Source: an uncultured Oscillospiraceae bacterium
GTDB taxonomy: Bacteria; Bacillota; Clostridia; Oscillospirales; Ruminococcaceae
Direction of reading: 5' to 3'
Assembly: GCA_904384225.1 (NCBI GenBank)
Contig: CAJFJV010000006.1
Location: 18,613-82,612, forward strand
Length of the DNA stretch: 64,000 nucleotides
Every line of letters begins with the position of its first letter. Within the stretch, counting starts at the first letter, position 1. This document shows, piece by piece, positions 45,128 through 54,442 of this stretch. The position numbers were made by a program, and so were the translations under genes. The notes under the pieces are model-generated. The model saw only the letters and a list, made by a program, of their open reading frames with translations, made no database searches and had not been told where the DNA came from.

Positions 45128-45807
45128 CCTGCGTCCTCCTCCAGCTTATATCCGACGCCGCGTACCGTCTTGATCTGGCCGCCCGCCTCACCGAGTTTCT
45201 GCCGCAGAAGTTTTATGTGCATATCCACGGTACGGCTCTCCCCTTCAAAGTCAAACCCCCATACAACCTGCATAATACGGTCGCGGGAAAGCACAATGCC
45301 TTTGTTTTTTAAAAGATAGTGCAGAAGCTCAAATTCCTTATAAGTCAAAGAGACCGCCTCGCCGCAGGATAGAACAGATCGTCTTGCCGCATCCATTTCA
45401 AGCCGTCCGCAAGAAAGGATTTCACCGCCGGCTACGCCGCCGGTACGGCGCAGCAAGGCCTTTACCCGTGAAATCAATTCCATAACGCCAAATGGTTTGG
45501 TAACATAGTCGTCCGCACCAAGATCCAGCGCGTTGACCTTGTCATACTCTGCGCTTTTTGCCGTCAGCATTAATACCGGTATTTCCGCTGTATGAGGGTT
45601 ATCGCGTATCTGCCTTAAAATAGATATCCCATCTATATCCGGCAGCATAATGTCCAGTATCAAAAGATCCGGTTTTTGCTGGGAGATGGCTTCAAAAAGC
45701 GACGCGCCGGTTTCAAATCCAACAGCCTCAATATCCGCTGTCTTAAGCGCATATGTCACAAGCTGCCGGATGCTGGCGTCATCCTCTGTAATATAAACCG
45801 TCCGCAT
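45124..45807 (-). CDS. phoB: Phosphate response regulator
   Basis: 227-aa OmpR-type regulator. The receiver has the acidic pair EDD at 8-10, phosphoacceptor Asp52 in LLILDIMLPD and Lys in YVTKPFG; the C-terminal winged helix has SRDRIMQVVWGFDFEGESRT and VDMHIKLLRQKL. The frame opens at 45843, but GGGGAGGAG is five bases before the ATG at 45807. It should bind the direct repeats upstream of pstS, closing an autoregulatory loop. Confidence 0.93.
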   Translation of the reverse strand: MRTVYITEDDASIRQLVTYALKTADIEAVGFETGASLFEAISQQKPDLLILDIMLPDIDGISILRQIRDNPHTAEIPVLMLTAKSAEYDKVNALDLGADDYVTKPFGVMELISRVKALLRRTGGVAGGEILSCGRLEMDAARRSVLSCGEAVSLTYKEFELLHYLLKNKGIVLSRDRIMQVVWGFDFEGESRTVDMHIKLLRQKLGEAGGQIKTVRGVGYKLEEDAG

Positions 45808-45884
45808 ATAAAGCTCCTCCCCATTGTAAACGATACAGCACATCTCGCAGTGACTCGCTGATATAATGCCTCTTTACTTTGCAA

Positions 45885-46523
45885 TCAATGCTTGCCTGTG
45901 ATAGAAAACACGACCCATTCCGCAATATTAGTAGCATGGTCTCCAATTCGCTCAAAATATTTGGCAATCATCAATACATCTATTACCGCTTCCGGAGAGC
46001 CCTCCTCCCGTTTGAGCATATTAATCAACTCATCGCGCACATGGACAAACATCCCGTCTATCTCGTCGTCTTCCGCAATTACTTTCTGCGCCAAATTTAA
46101 ATCACGCGCGACGAATGCATCTACCGCTTCTTTCACCATACGGATCGTGCTTTTTGACATATCTTTGATATGCGTATCGTAAAGCGGGGCGTCTGTCAGT
46201 TTCAGCCGATGCGTGATTTCTGCAATATCGGCCGCCTGATCGCCAATACGCTCCATATCGGTAATCATCTTAAGCGCGGAGGAAACCGTGCGAAGATCTC
46301 TGGCCACCGGCTGCTGCTGAAGCAGCAGATTTAAACAGCGGGCTTCAATATCCCGCTCTTTACGGTCAACCTCGCTGTCAAATTCAATGGCGCGCTCCGC
46401 CAGCGCCTCATCCTGCTTAAACAGCGCGCCTACTGCGCGGTCAATCGCATTTTCGATCAAAGCGCCCATCTCTATAAGCTCTGTATTCAAAGTTGTCAAT
46501 TCTCTGTCAAAGCGATTTCTCAT
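45885..46523 (-). CDS. phoU: Phosphate transport regulator PhoU
   Basis: 212 aa, all helical, with two PhoU repeats. Each has the metal-binding pattern: EFDSEVDRKERDIEARCLNL in the first and AEDDEIDGMFVHVRDELINM in the second. PhoU links the Pst transporter to PhoR so that signalling is off when phosphate is ample. GGAGTACC precedes the ATG. It lies between pstB and phoB, as expected. Confidence 0.94.
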   Translation of the reverse strand: MRNRFDRELTTLNTELIEMGALIENAIDRAVGALFKQDEALAERAIEFDSEVDRKERDIEARCLNLLLQQQPVARDLRTVSSALKMITDMERIGDQAADIAEITHRLKLTDAPLYDTHIKDMSKSTIRMVKEAVDAFVARDLNLAQKVIAEDDEIDGMFVHVRDELINMLKREEGSPEAVIDVLMIAKYFERIGDHATNIAEWVVFSITGKH

Positions 46524-46593
46524 AACAATGGTACTCCTTATTCCGGATCATGCACGAAACTCCCGTGCACCGTTTATTTCAATAAATGCGCCT

Positions 46594-47343
46594 TTATCCA
46601 AACCGGCCGGTAATATAATCCTCACAACGCTTATCCTTCGGCATCGAGAACAGCTCTTGTGTCGGCGCATATTCAATCACTTCTCCTAAGAGGAAAAACG
46701 CAGTACGGTCAGAAATACGAGCCGCCTGCTGCATATTATGCGTCACCATAACAATAGTATATTCTTTTTTTAGCTCTGCGGCAAGGTCCTCAATTTTTGA
46801 GGTTGAAATCGGATCCAGCGCACTGGTCGGCTCATCCATCAGCAGCACCTCCGGCTGTACCGCAAGCGCGCGTGCAATACAAAGCCGCTGCTGCTGCCCT
46901 CCGGAGAGGCCCAGTGCGGATTTTTTCAACCGATCTTTTACCTCATCAAAAATGGCGGCGTCCCGCAAGGATTTTTCTACAATTTCATCCAGTTTCTTTT
47001 TCGAGCGGACGCCGTGTGTCCGGGGACCGAATGCAATATTGTCATACACACTCATAGGAAACGGATTCGGTTTTTGAAAAACCATTCCAACACGACGTCT
47101 CAAATCGTTTACATCCATTCCGCTGTAAATGTTCTCTCCGTCCAATGTCACCTCACCGGTTATCCGACAGCCTTCTATCAGATCGTTCATACGGTTTAAC
47201 GATTTCAACAGGGTGGATTTACCACATCCGGAAGGTCCGATAAATGCGGTTATCTCTCTTTCCGGAATCGATAGATTGACATTCTTAAGCGCATGAAAGG
47301 AGCCATAGTACAAATCGAGTCCTTTGATATCTATTTTTCCCAT
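46594..47343 (-). CDS. pstB: Phosphate ABC transporter ATPase
   Basis: 249 aa. Walker [10 protein letters not shown] at 36-44, signature LSGGQQQR, Walker [13 protein letters not shown] and the switch His in VMVTHNM. The segment [18 protein letters not shown] ([20 protein letters not shown]) is typical of PstB. It overlaps the pstA stop by one base. Powers phosphate uptake. Confidence 0.96.
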   Translation of the reverse strand: MGKIDIKGLDLYYGSFHALKNVNLSIPEREITAFIGPSGCGKSTLLKSLNRMNDLIEGCRITGEVTLDGENIYSGMDVNDLRRRVGMVFQKPNPFPMSVYDNIAFGPRTHGVRSKKKLDEIVEKSLRDAAIFDEVKDRLKKSALGLSGGQQQRLCIARALAVQPEVLLMDEPTSALDPISTSKIEDLAAELKKEYTIVMVTHNMQQAARISDRTAFFLLGEVIEYAPTQELFSMPKDKRCEDYITGRFG

Positions 47344-48248
47344 TATGTTTTCTCCTTTGTCAGTTTTTTAGCAACAAGTGAAGAAAGAAGGTTGATCCCT
47401 AAAACTATGATTAAAAGCACCACGCCAGTGGCGTTCGCTTCATTCATGTGCAGGCCTTCTCCTGAGAGCACATACATATGTACCGCCAAGGTGGCGCCGC
47501 TTCCCATAACCAGTCCGTCGTGCGTAAGATCCGGAATTTGCGCCATCGTCCCCGATGTATACAAAAGCGCAGCCGTCTCTCCAACAATACGGCCAACCGC
47601 CAGAATAATTCCGGCAAGGATTCCGGGCATCGCAGGTGGAAGGATAACACGAAACACGGTCCGCAGTCTCCCAGCGCCAAGGCCAAAACTGCCTTCACGA
47701 TAGGAATCCGGAACGGCTTGCAGTGCTTCCTCCGTTGAACGCATAATGAGAGGCAGGATCATGATGGAAAGGGTCATCGCACCGGCTAATAAGGAAGTAC
47801 CCCATCCGAGCGTAGTGACAAAAAACAGCATTCCAAACAGGCCGTATACGATAGATGGTATTCCAGAAAGCGTTTCGGCAGTAGTGCGGATGACGCCAAC
47901 CAATTTATTTCCGCGTTTTGCATATTCAACAAGATAAATTGCAGTAAACAAGCTAAACGGTACTGCAATCAGAAGCGACAGGAATGTCATGGTAATGGTG
48001 TTGATAATAGCCGGGAACATGGACGCGTTTTCGGAAGTATAGGTAAAGGAAAACAGCTCCGGCGTCAAATACGGTATACCGTTTACCAAAATGTAAACAA
48101 TCAGGGCAACCAATACACCTATTGTTGCAAGCGCGGCAATCACCACCAAAATCATCCCCAGCAGGGAAACCGGATGGCGCAGATAAGTACGCAGCTTATC
48201 ACGGAAAGGGGCATGGTTGATTGCAGGAAGTTTTTCTTTATTTCTCAT
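47343..48248 (-). CDS. pstA: Phosphate ABC transporter permease PstA
   Basis: 301-aa membrane protein with six spans. The EAA-type loop that contacts PstB is [20 protein letters not shown]. The N-terminal cytoplasmic head is short. The ATG overlaps the pstC stop by four bases. Forms the translocation pore with PstC. Confidence 0.95.
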   Translation of the reverse strand: MRNKEKLPAINHAPFRDKLRTYLRHPVSLLGMILVVIAALATIGVLVALIVYILVNGIPYLTPELFSFTYTSENASMFPAIINTITMTFLSLLIAVPFSLFTAIYLVEYAKRGNKLVGVIRTTAETLSGIPSIVYGLFGMLFFVTTLGWGTSLLAGAMTLSIMILPLIMRSTEEALQAVPDSYREGSFGLGAGRLRTVFRVILPPAMPGILAGIILAVGRIVGETAALLYTSGTMAQIPDLTHDGLVMGSGATLAVHMYVLSGEGLHMNEANATGVVLLIIVLGINLLSSLVAKKLTKEKT

Positions 48249-49231
48249 GCTTTTGAGTCCTCCTTCCGGCTACTCTTTGCTTTTGCGAATAACCGCCGGA
48301 ACATTCCCGGCTTTTTTTCAACTGAATTGGACATGCTTTTTTTCTTTAGTACAGAAAACAGCAGATTGATAATCAGGATAAAGACAAAAAGCACCACGCC
48401 GGTTGCAATCAGCGCTTCACGATGCAGATCAGCTGCATATCCCATTTCCAAAACAATATTTGTCGTCAAGGTGCGGACGCCTTTTAAAATTCCCTGCGGC
48501 ATCCATGTCTGATTTCCTGCAACCATGCAGACAGCCATGGCTTCGCCGATAGCTCGCCCAATTCCCAAAACGACCGCCGCCATTACGCCCGACTTTGCAG
48601 CCGGCAGAACAACACGGAAAATACTGCGCTCGTGTGTTGCGCCAAGAGCTAAAGCGCCTTCATAATAACTCTCCGGTACGGCGCGGATTGCAGATTCAGC
48701 CAAACCGATAATCGTCGGCAGAATCATAATGCCCAAAACGATTGTCGCGGCTAAAATACTGGCGCCGGACACTTTAAAAGTATTGCGGATCATGGGCACG
48801 ATAACCAAAAGGCCAAAGAATCCATATACAATCGAAGGAATACCCGCCAGCAGCTCAACTGCCGGTTTTACAACCTTATACAGGCGTTTGGGGCAGTATT
48901 TTGCCAGAAAAATCGCCGCCAAAATCCCGATCGGCACGCCGATCAAAATAGCGCCGCCTGTAATATAGATACTGCCTAAAATCATCGGCAGGATGCCGTA
49001 GCTTGCCGGCTCATTGGTTGGCGCCCATTTCTCTCCCAAAAGGAAATCAAAAACACCAATCTCAGCAATAGCCGGGATACCATTTGCAAAAAGAAACAAA
49101 CAGATTAGTACAACGGCAGCAATGGATACTAAAGCACAGACAAAAAACACACCGTGCATGATGTTTTCTCTATACCACAAAAGGCGCCTTTTTGCTGCAG
49201 CTTTATCGTTTTTCGTTTTTTGCTCGTCCAT
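48245..49231 (-). CDS. pstC: Phosphate ABC transporter permease PstC
   Basis: 328 aa with six spans. Its EAA-type loop is ESAIRAVPESYYEGALALGA, and [20 protein letters not shown] is a strongly conserved family stretch. N-terminal and C-terminal cytoplasmic tails are basic. AAAAGGAGCG precedes the ATG. A hairpin in the gap to pstS probably lowers expression of the permease genes relative to the binding protein. Confidence 0.95.
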   Translation of the reverse strand: MDEQKTKNDKAAAKRRLLWYRENIMHGVFFVCALVSIAAVVLICLFLFANGIPAIAEIGVFDFLLGEKWAPTNEPASYGILPMILGSIYITGGAILIGVPIGILAAIFLAKYCPKRLYKVVKPAVELLAGIPSIVYGFFGLLVIVPMIRNTFKVSGASILAATIVLGIMILPTIIGLAESAIRAVPESYYEGALALGATHERSIFRVVLPAAKSGVMAAVVLGIGRAIGEAMAVCMVAGNQTWMPQGILKGVRTLTTNIVLEMGYAADLHREALIATGVVLFVFILIINLLFSVLKKKSMSNSVEKKPGMFRRLFAKAKSSRKEDSKA

Positions 49232-49255
49232 AAGCGCTCCTTTTCTATCTGTACG

Positions 49256-49284
49256 GCGAAAAGCCGACGGGATCCGCCGGCTTT
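49256..49284 (-). terminator. Attenuator between pstS and pstC
   Basis: 7-bp stem (AAAGCCG with CGGCTTT), 11-base loop, then TTTTCG read leftward. A leaky terminator here fits the usual excess of PstS over the permeases. Confidence 0.55.
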
Positions 49285-49344
49285 CCTCCGATAGCAGATG
49301 AGTGTTTCATTCGGAGGGATTGTTATGATTTAAGGGGAGAACGC

Positions 49345-50247
49345 TTAATTTGTTGCGTCTGCCCAAGTAGTAACATCACCTACGTAGATTGCCTTTACCT
49401 GATCGGTTGTGAGATCCTCGACCGTATTCTCCGGATTTACCACAATCGCGATACCGTCAAGTGCAATCTGAACCGGTGTGAGCTCAGCTTTCTCACTGTC
49501 TTTCAACTCACGGCTTGCCATTCCGATATCAATGGTTCCATCCATTGCAGCGTTCATGCCGGAGCTGGAATCCGTCTGATTGATCTCAATCTGAGCGTTG
49601 GAATTAATCTGCTGATATGCTTCAATCAATTCCTGCATAACAGGGGTTACAGAAGAAGATCCACCAATGGAAATCTGGCCGGAAGACATATCACTTGTGA
49701 AGCTTTCTGCGTTATCCACAACCGGGATGTAGTCCCCAGAAATAATTTCCTGTCCTTCTTTGGAAAGGATGAAGTTGATAAAGTCTTTTACAACGCCGGT
49801 CGGCTCGCCTTTTGTTGCAATGTTAAACGGACGGGATACACCGTAAGTGCCGTTTTTCACGTTATCCGTTGTTGCTTCTACACCGCCGATTTTCAGCGCT
49901 TTGACCGTGTCGTTTAAAGAGCCAAGTGAAACATAGCCAATTGCATATGGATTGCTCGCAACACTCGTCAAAACAACGTCGGTTCTGGAGGCAATTTCTG
50001 CGCCCTCAGTTGTTCTGTCTACTGTATTTCCATCTGCATCTTCTTCCTCAACGCCGAACAGTTCAACAAATGCACCGCGTGTGCCGGAACCGGGCTCACG
50101 AGAGATTACAGTGATTTCGCTGGAAGTGTCAAAAGTCGCCGCATCTGCACCAGAATTGGAAGAACCGCCGTTTCCGGTATCAGTGCAACCGGTAAATACC
50201 GCTGCCATAGTGGCAAGCGCCAATAACATGCCGATTATCTTTTTCAT
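49345..50247 (-). CDS. pstS: Phosphate-binding lipoprotein PstS, halves in swapped order
   Basis: 300 aa. Lipobox FTGC with Cys21, then a Gly/Ser linker. Residues 45-177 (ITVISREPGSGTRGAFVELF ... PYAIGYVSLGSLNDTVKALK ... FINFILSKEGQEI) correspond to the C-terminal half of ordinary PstS. Residues 191-298 (ISIGGSSSVTPVMQELIEAY ... DGTIDIGMASRELKDSEKAE ... VKAIYVGDVTTWAD) correspond to the usual N-terminal half. The protein is therefore circularly permuted, with all phosphate-binding segments (GSSSVTP, GSGTRGAF, SSSG) kept. AAGGAG precedes the ATG at 50247. First gene of the operon, under PHO boxes. Confidence 0.93.
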   Translation of the reverse strand: MKKIIGMLLALATMAAVFTGCTDTGNGGSSNSGADAATFDTSSEITVISREPGSGTRGAFVELFGVEEEDADGNTVDRTTEGAEIASRTDVVLTSVASNPYAIGYVSLGSLNDTVKALKIGGVEATTDNVKNGTYGVSRPFNIATKGEPTGVVKDFINFILSKEGQEIISGDYIPVVDNAESFTSDMSSGQISIGGSSSVTPVMQELIEAYQQINSNAQIEINQTDSSSGMNAAMDGTIDIGMASRELKDSEKAELTPVQIALDGIAIVVNPENTVEDLTTDQVKAIYVGDVTTWADATN

Positions 50248-50278
50248 TTTATTAACTCCTTTCTTTGCTACGTGTTTT

Positions 50279-50332
50279 AGTATAAAAACGGTATGTAAAA
50301 GGCAAACCATCCGTTTGTAAAGTCTGTGTAAA
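50279..50332 (-). promoter_or_regulatory. PHO-box promoter of pstSCAB-phoU-phoB-phoR
   Basis: On the minus strand TTTACA occurs at 50332-50327, 50321-50316 and 50299-50294, spaced 11 and 22 bases, in phase with 11-bp direct repeats as bound by PhoB/PhoP. A -10 TATACT lies at 50284-50279 and the -35 is poor (GTTTGC), as expected for an activated promoter. Confidence 0.8.
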
Positions 50333-50476
50333 ATCAAAATATGTCTATAAAGCGCGCATCGAGACGATGCTCCCTCCTATGCTGTACTGAGTTTTCCGCA
50401 GGTTTCCCCGGTACCGCTGTGAATACAAAACCGTTTTTAAAAGCGTGTCAGCTGCTGTTCTTTCCCTTTTTTAGAC

Positions 50477-50526
50477 ATAAGGAATCCCCCTGATGGCAGG
50501 ACACCTGCATCAGGGGGATTCCTTAT
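50477..50526 (-). terminator. Large hairpin at the end of the LacI-locus genes
   Basis: 19-bp perfect stem (outer ATAAGGAATCCCCCTGATG) extended by an inner GCAGG/CCTGC pair. No good T-run follows on either strand, so it may be a 3'-end stabiliser or a Rho-type end rather than a classic terminator. Confidence 0.6.
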
Positions 50527-50571
50527 CATACGGCTTTGCTTTAGCCGCCCGGCATTTATGCCTTTTTCTTT

Positions 50572-51645
50572 TTAAACACAAACAGAATCGTTCTCAAACG
50601 GCAGGATTTTTCCTTCCTCCGCCGCACGAAGGCCTGTTTCCATCAGCCGCATGACACGCATCATCTGGTCATGCCGGATTAACTGTCCTTCTTCTCCGTC
50701 AATCGCTGCCATCACATTGCGGTAAAAATCTTTGATGTCGGACTTGACCGGTACGATCTCTTCTGTTTCAATCGTTTCATCTGTGCGCGGCGCCATTGTT
50801 TTTGTCAGCCCCGCTGCTGTTTTTACCGGAACGGCATCATTCTTATCCCAGCTTTTCACTCTGACCATACGGCCCTTACAACTAAAATCATCAATCTGTG
50901 CAGAACCGTTTTCACCTAACATGTACCATCTGGGCAGTTCGATAAAATTACTGGTGCCTACCTCAAGCAGTGCCGTTTTCCCACTCTCAAACGTAATAAT
51001 CATGGTAAAACCGTCATCCACCTCATAGTTTGTGACATGGTTCACCTTGCAATAAACGTTTTTTATCTTTTCTGGGACAAGCAGCAGCATCTGATCTAAA
51101 ATATGGACGCCCCAATCCAGCATCATACCGCCGCCATGTTCTTTTTTCCCTCGCCAATCACCTGGAATCCCACGGGATCCATGGACGCGCGACTCAATAT
51201 TAAATACTTCGCCAAGCAGACCTTCGTCATAAATTTTCTTCATCGTCAGAAAATCTTCATCCCAACGGCGGTTCTGATGCACGGTAAACAGCTTTCCACT
51301 GCGGTTGGCTGCGTCGATCATTTCCTGTAAGTCCTTGCTAGAAAGCGTTACCGGTTTTTCACTGACAACATTTTTTCCCGCATGTAAAGCCGCGATCGCG
51401 AGCGGCTTGTGGCAGTCGTTCGGCGTAGAAGTCAAAATCAGGTCAACCGTCTCATCCGCCAATACGTCTTCAAAACTGTTATAAGCCCGATATCCAAGAT
51501 CCCTTGCCGCCTGCTGACGTTCCTCTTTAATGTCATACATACCAGCCAGTTCCAAACCATCGATACCGCTTTCTATTAACTCGCGGTGCCAATTCCCCAT
51601 GCCGCCAAAACCAACTATGACTATCCTGTGCTTATTCTTACCCAT
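50572..51645 (-). CDS. Gfo/Idh/MocA family oxidoreductase (A)
   Basis: 357-aa NAD(P)-dependent dehydrogenase. The Rossmann site is IVIVGFGGMGNWH (GFGGMG at 12-17), and the catalytic Lys is in the EKP motif at 96-98, followed by VHQNRRWDEDF. The C-terminal domain begins near DWGVHILDQML. The frame opens at 51678, but AAGGGAAACG precedes the ATG at 51645. It follows a TIM-barrel isomerase gene by 20 bases and is the last gene of the LacI locus. The sugar or polyol oxidised is unknown. Confidence 0.88.
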   Translation of the reverse strand: MGKNKHRIVIVGFGGMGNWHRELIESGIDGLELAGMYDIKEERQQAARDLGYRAYNSFEDVLADETVDLILTSTPNDCHKPLAIAALHAGKNVVSEKPVTLSSKDLQEMIDAANRSGKLFTVHQNRRWDEDFLTMKKIYDEGLLGEVFNIESRVHGSRGIPGDWRGKKEHGGGMMLDWGVHILDQMLLLVPEKIKNVYCKVNHVTNYEVDDGFTMIITFESGKTALLEVGTSNFIELPRWYMLGENGSAQIDDFSCKGRMVRVKSWDKNDAVPVKTAAGLTKTMAPRTDETIETEEIVPVKSDIKDFYRNVMAAIDGEEGQLIRHDQMMRVMRLMETGLRAAEEGKILPFENDSVCV

Positions 51646-51665
51646 CGTTTCCCTTCTCTCTTTTA

Positions 51666-52637
51666 TTACGCCCACCACATTTTCTCAAGCTTCTCATGTG
51701 TCAGGACTTCCTGAAGGAAGGAGATCGCTTTGGTTAAGCCCTCTTCCACTGTCATCAATGAATCTTCATGTTCTATGGACAGTACGTGATCGTATCCTGT
51801 CATAACAAGATTAGAAATCATATCCTTCCAATATGCATAGTCATTCCCGTATCCACAAGAACGGAAAATCCAGCTTCTGTTGATTTCATCCCCATACGGC
51901 TTAGTATCCAAAACGCCGTTCAGCATGCTGTTATATGGGTCGATTTTTGTATCTTTGGCATGGAGATGGAAAATTGCTCCTGCCTTGCCGAGCACACGAA
52001 TTGCATACGACGGGTCAATTCCCTGCCAGATCAAATGAGACGGATCGAAATTCACCCCAATCTCCGGACCGACTGCCTCGCGCAGACGAAGCGCTGTCTC
52101 CGGATTATAGACGCAAAAGCCCGGATGCATTTCAAGCGCAAACTTATGTACGCCATGCTCTTTGGCAAACGCTACTTTAGCTTTCCAATACGGAATCAGT
52201 TTTTCTTCCCACTGCCATTTTACAACTTGTGTGAAATCCTCCGGCCATGGGCATACAACCCAGTTTGGATGTTCAGACGACTCGCTGTCTCCCGGGCAGC
52301 CGGAAAAACAGTTTACAACTTCCACACCAAGTTTTTCAGCCAAAAGAATGGCGCCGGTCAAGTCGTCGTCAAATTGTTTGGCAATCGCTTTATTGGGGTG
52401 CAATGGATTGCCATGTGCAGAAAGACCGCTGATCACCATATCGTATTTTGCGATCAACTCTTTAAATTCCTGTAACTTTTTCTCGTCATGCAAAAGAACT
52501 GCCGGATCCGCATGCGCTTTTCCCGGGAAACCGCCGCATCCGATCTCTACCGCTTCAATGCCCAACGGTTTAAGATAGGCCAGCACTTCTTCAAGGGGTT
52601 TATCTCCCATAAGATTTGTCAATACGCCAAGTTTCAT
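51666..52637 (-). CDS. TIM-barrel sugar isomerase/epimerase (A)
   Basis: 323 aa, AP-endonuclease-2-type TIM barrel. Probable metal ligands occur in order: Glu in FALEMHPGFCVYN, Asp in GVNFDPSHLIWQG, His in IFHLHAKDTKI and Glu in VLSIEHEDSLM. Long Cys/Trp-rich loops (NCFSGCPGDSESSEHPNWVV) set it apart from the other two isomerases here. AAAGGATG lies upstream of the ATG. In such loci these enzymes isomerise, dehydrate or cleave keto-sugars made by the Gfo/Idh/MocA partner. Confidence 0.88.
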   Translation of the reverse strand: MKLGVLTNLMGDKPLEEVLAYLKPLGIEAVEIGCGGFPGKAHADPAVLLHDEKKLQEFKELIAKYDMVISGLSAHGNPLHPNKAIAKQFDDDLTGAILLAEKLGVEVVNCFSGCPGDSESSEHPNWVVCPWPEDFTQVVKWQWEEKLIPYWKAKVAFAKEHGVHKFALEMHPGFCVYNPETALRLREAVGPEIGVNFDPSHLIWQGIDPSYAIRVLGKAGAIFHLHAKDTKIDPYNSMLNGVLDTKPYGDEINRSWIFRSCGYGNDYAYWKDMISNLVMTGYDHVLSIEHEDSLMTVEEGLTKAISFLQEVLTHEKLEKMWWA

Positions 52638-52658
52638 TGTAAAACATCCTTTCCTGCT

Positions 52659-53381
52659 TTATAAGCTGCTGATGTATGCGTAGTCTTTGCGAATCGCTTC
52701 AATCTGCTCTTCCAAATCTTCGGTGGCTTCACTTTCTACAACTGCCCAAGCGAATTTCTGAGTTTTTGCATACGCACAGATGGCTTTTAAGTCGACATTG
52801 CCCTCACCAGCCAGTGTCCCTTCCTCCATATTGCCATCCTTTGCATGGAAAATATCCGTGCGCCCTTCATACTTTTTCAGATATGCCATTGGATCTTCGC
52901 CGCCGCGGTATATCCAATAAACGTCAAATTCCAGCTTAAGCGCCGGCATTTCCTCTGCCAGAATATCTATAAGATATTTGCCGTCATCCTTTACAAACTC
53001 ATGACTGTGATTGTGGTAATACAGCTCCATACCCGCCGCTTTGATTTTAGGCAGTGCCGCAGACAGCTTCTGCGCTACAGCTTTTGTATCCGAAGCCGTC
53101 TTTATCTCCGACCACGGGCAAATAATCCGGCGGTTCCCTATTGCTTTATGGAAAGCGATCGTCGCGTCTGTATTGTCGCAGATTTCTTCCAGCGGAATGT
53201 GCGCCCCCATAGCCTCTACACCGTATTTCTCCAACCATCCGGATACTTCCTCGGCGCTGTGCCCAAAGAAACCGGCAAACTCCAATCCGTCATATCCTAT
53301 TTCAGCAGCCGTTTTAATACCGGCCTCCAGATCGTTTTTGCAAAGCGTACGGATGGCATACATTTGAACACCGTATTTCAT
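52659..53381 (-). CDS. TIM-barrel sugar isomerase/epimerase (B)
   Basis: 240 aa, the smallest of the three. It begins KYGVQMYAIRTLCKNDLEAG and has GYDGLEFAGF, a YYHNHSHEF segment, Asp in KLEFDVYWIYRGGED, His in DIFHAKDGNM and a final Glu in AVVESEATED. Metal-site residues are therefore complete. Twenty-one bases separate it from isomerase A. Likely cytoplasmic. Confidence 0.88.
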   Translation of the reverse strand: MKYGVQMYAIRTLCKNDLEAGIKTAAEIGYDGLEFAGFFGHSAEEVSGWLEKYGVEAMGAHIPLEEICDNTDATIAFHKAIGNRRIICPWSEIKTASDTKAVAQKLSAALPKIKAAGMELYYHNHSHEFVKDDGKYLIDILAEEMPALKLEFDVYWIYRGGEDPMAYLKKYEGRTDIFHAKDGNMEEGTLAGEGNVDLKAICAYAKTQKFAWAVVESEATEDLEEQIEAIRKDYAYISSL

Positions 53382-53435
53382 AAATGACCTCTTTTCTATA
53401 AAATGTTCGGCTTCATAAAATTCCAGTTTTTCAGA

Positions 53436-54236
53436 TCAGAACATCATCCCGCGTATCAGCTTTATAGTATACGCAACACCGGCGTCTCCCAATTCACCTT
53501 CCTTCCAAATGTCGGAATGCGGTTCAATCGCCAACGTACCATCGTATCCCTTTGCGTAAAGCACTGCCATAAATGCGCCCCAGTCCGTCTGATCCATCCC
53601 TGCCGGCGGATCATCAAAGCGCTCTCCGTCAATCAGCATACTGCCTTTGATATGGACATGCGCAAACCGGTGCCCCCATTTTTTCATTTCGCTTAAATAA
53701 TCCTCACCCTTTGCATAACGGCTGTGTGAAGGATCATATTTGATCCAAAGATCCTTAAGGTGCCCGTGAATTACACTCCAAGCCGGGTCAGAATGGATAA
53801 AATTGCCCCAGCGGCAGTTACAAGTTGCAATTTTGATGCCATATGGTTTTGCAAATGCGATCAGCTCAGAAAGATACTGAATGGCGCAGGTATAATTCTC
53901 ATACAGCGACAGTTCCTCTACATAGTCTACGCCCAAAACATACACCGGGCAGCCAAGCACCGCCGCCGCCTGAATCAAAGTATGATCGGCTATGCGCTCC
54001 GCTTCGTTTACACTGCCGTCCGGAAGCGTTTTTCTCCCTGCCCATCGGCCGACCGATCCGGTAAACAGGCCCAGTTCATCGAGATTCTTTTTTATTTCCG
54101 GCGCCCGTTCTCCAAACTCCGCATATCGGTTCGCTGCATCCGCATTGACGCAAAATTCAACGAAATCAAGCCCTTGCTCTTTGATTTTTTCAAATGCTTC
54201 TCTTTCAAAGCTATAGCTAATAATCCCCAGTTTCAT
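53436..54236 (-). CDS. TIM-barrel sugar isomerase/epimerase (C)
   Basis: 266 aa. Barrel strands are seen at KLGIISYSFEREAFEKIKEQ, LDFVEFCVNAD, YVLGVDYVEE, KIATCNCRWGNF, LWIKYDPSHSRYA, AHVHIKGSM and GTLAIEPHSD. The CRWGNF segment differs from the usual Glu-His-containing strand, so its metal site may be altered. ATTACA with GGGAGG precedes the ATG. A 206-base gap separates it from dehydrogenase B upstream. Confidence 0.85.
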   Translation of the reverse strand: MKLGIISYSFEREAFEKIKEQGLDFVEFCVNADAANRYAEFGERAPEIKKNLDELGLFTGSVGRWAGRKTLPDGSVNEAERIADHTLIQAAAVLGCPVYVLGVDYVEELSLYENYTCAIQYLSELIAFAKPYGIKIATCNCRWGNFIHSDPAWSVIHGHLKDLWIKYDPSHSRYAKGEDYLSEMKKWGHRFAHVHIKGSMLIDGERFDDPPAGMDQTDWGAFMAVLYAKGYDGTLAIEPHSDIWKEGELGDAGVAYTIKLIRGMMF

Positions 54237-54442
54237 TGTAATCCTCCCTGATTCTGCCGTATCGGCGAGTATGGTAGCCTATATCCGCCGCTGCATGTAC
54301 GCATGGCGGAACGCCCTATCCATAGAAGGACAAGTCCGACACGGCAAAACACGCTCTATCTATGTATCCCATACCGTTCCCCAAAACGCACCTCGATCTC
54401 GCGTACGCTTTGCTCGCAGCGCTGCCTGCCAGCGGCATTTTA

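Larger units (their letters stand above)
50248..50571. other. Intergenic upstream of pstS
   Basis: Holds the PHO-box promoter (listed) and a large hairpin (listed). The rest (about 50335-50475) shows no gene or clear motif. Confidence 0.5.

Noticed and set aside
54237..54442. A small gene in the gap between isomerase C and dehydrogenase B
   Set aside because: Frames on both strands lack ribosome sites and protein-like composition; no operator or promoter matching the LacI site was seen either.
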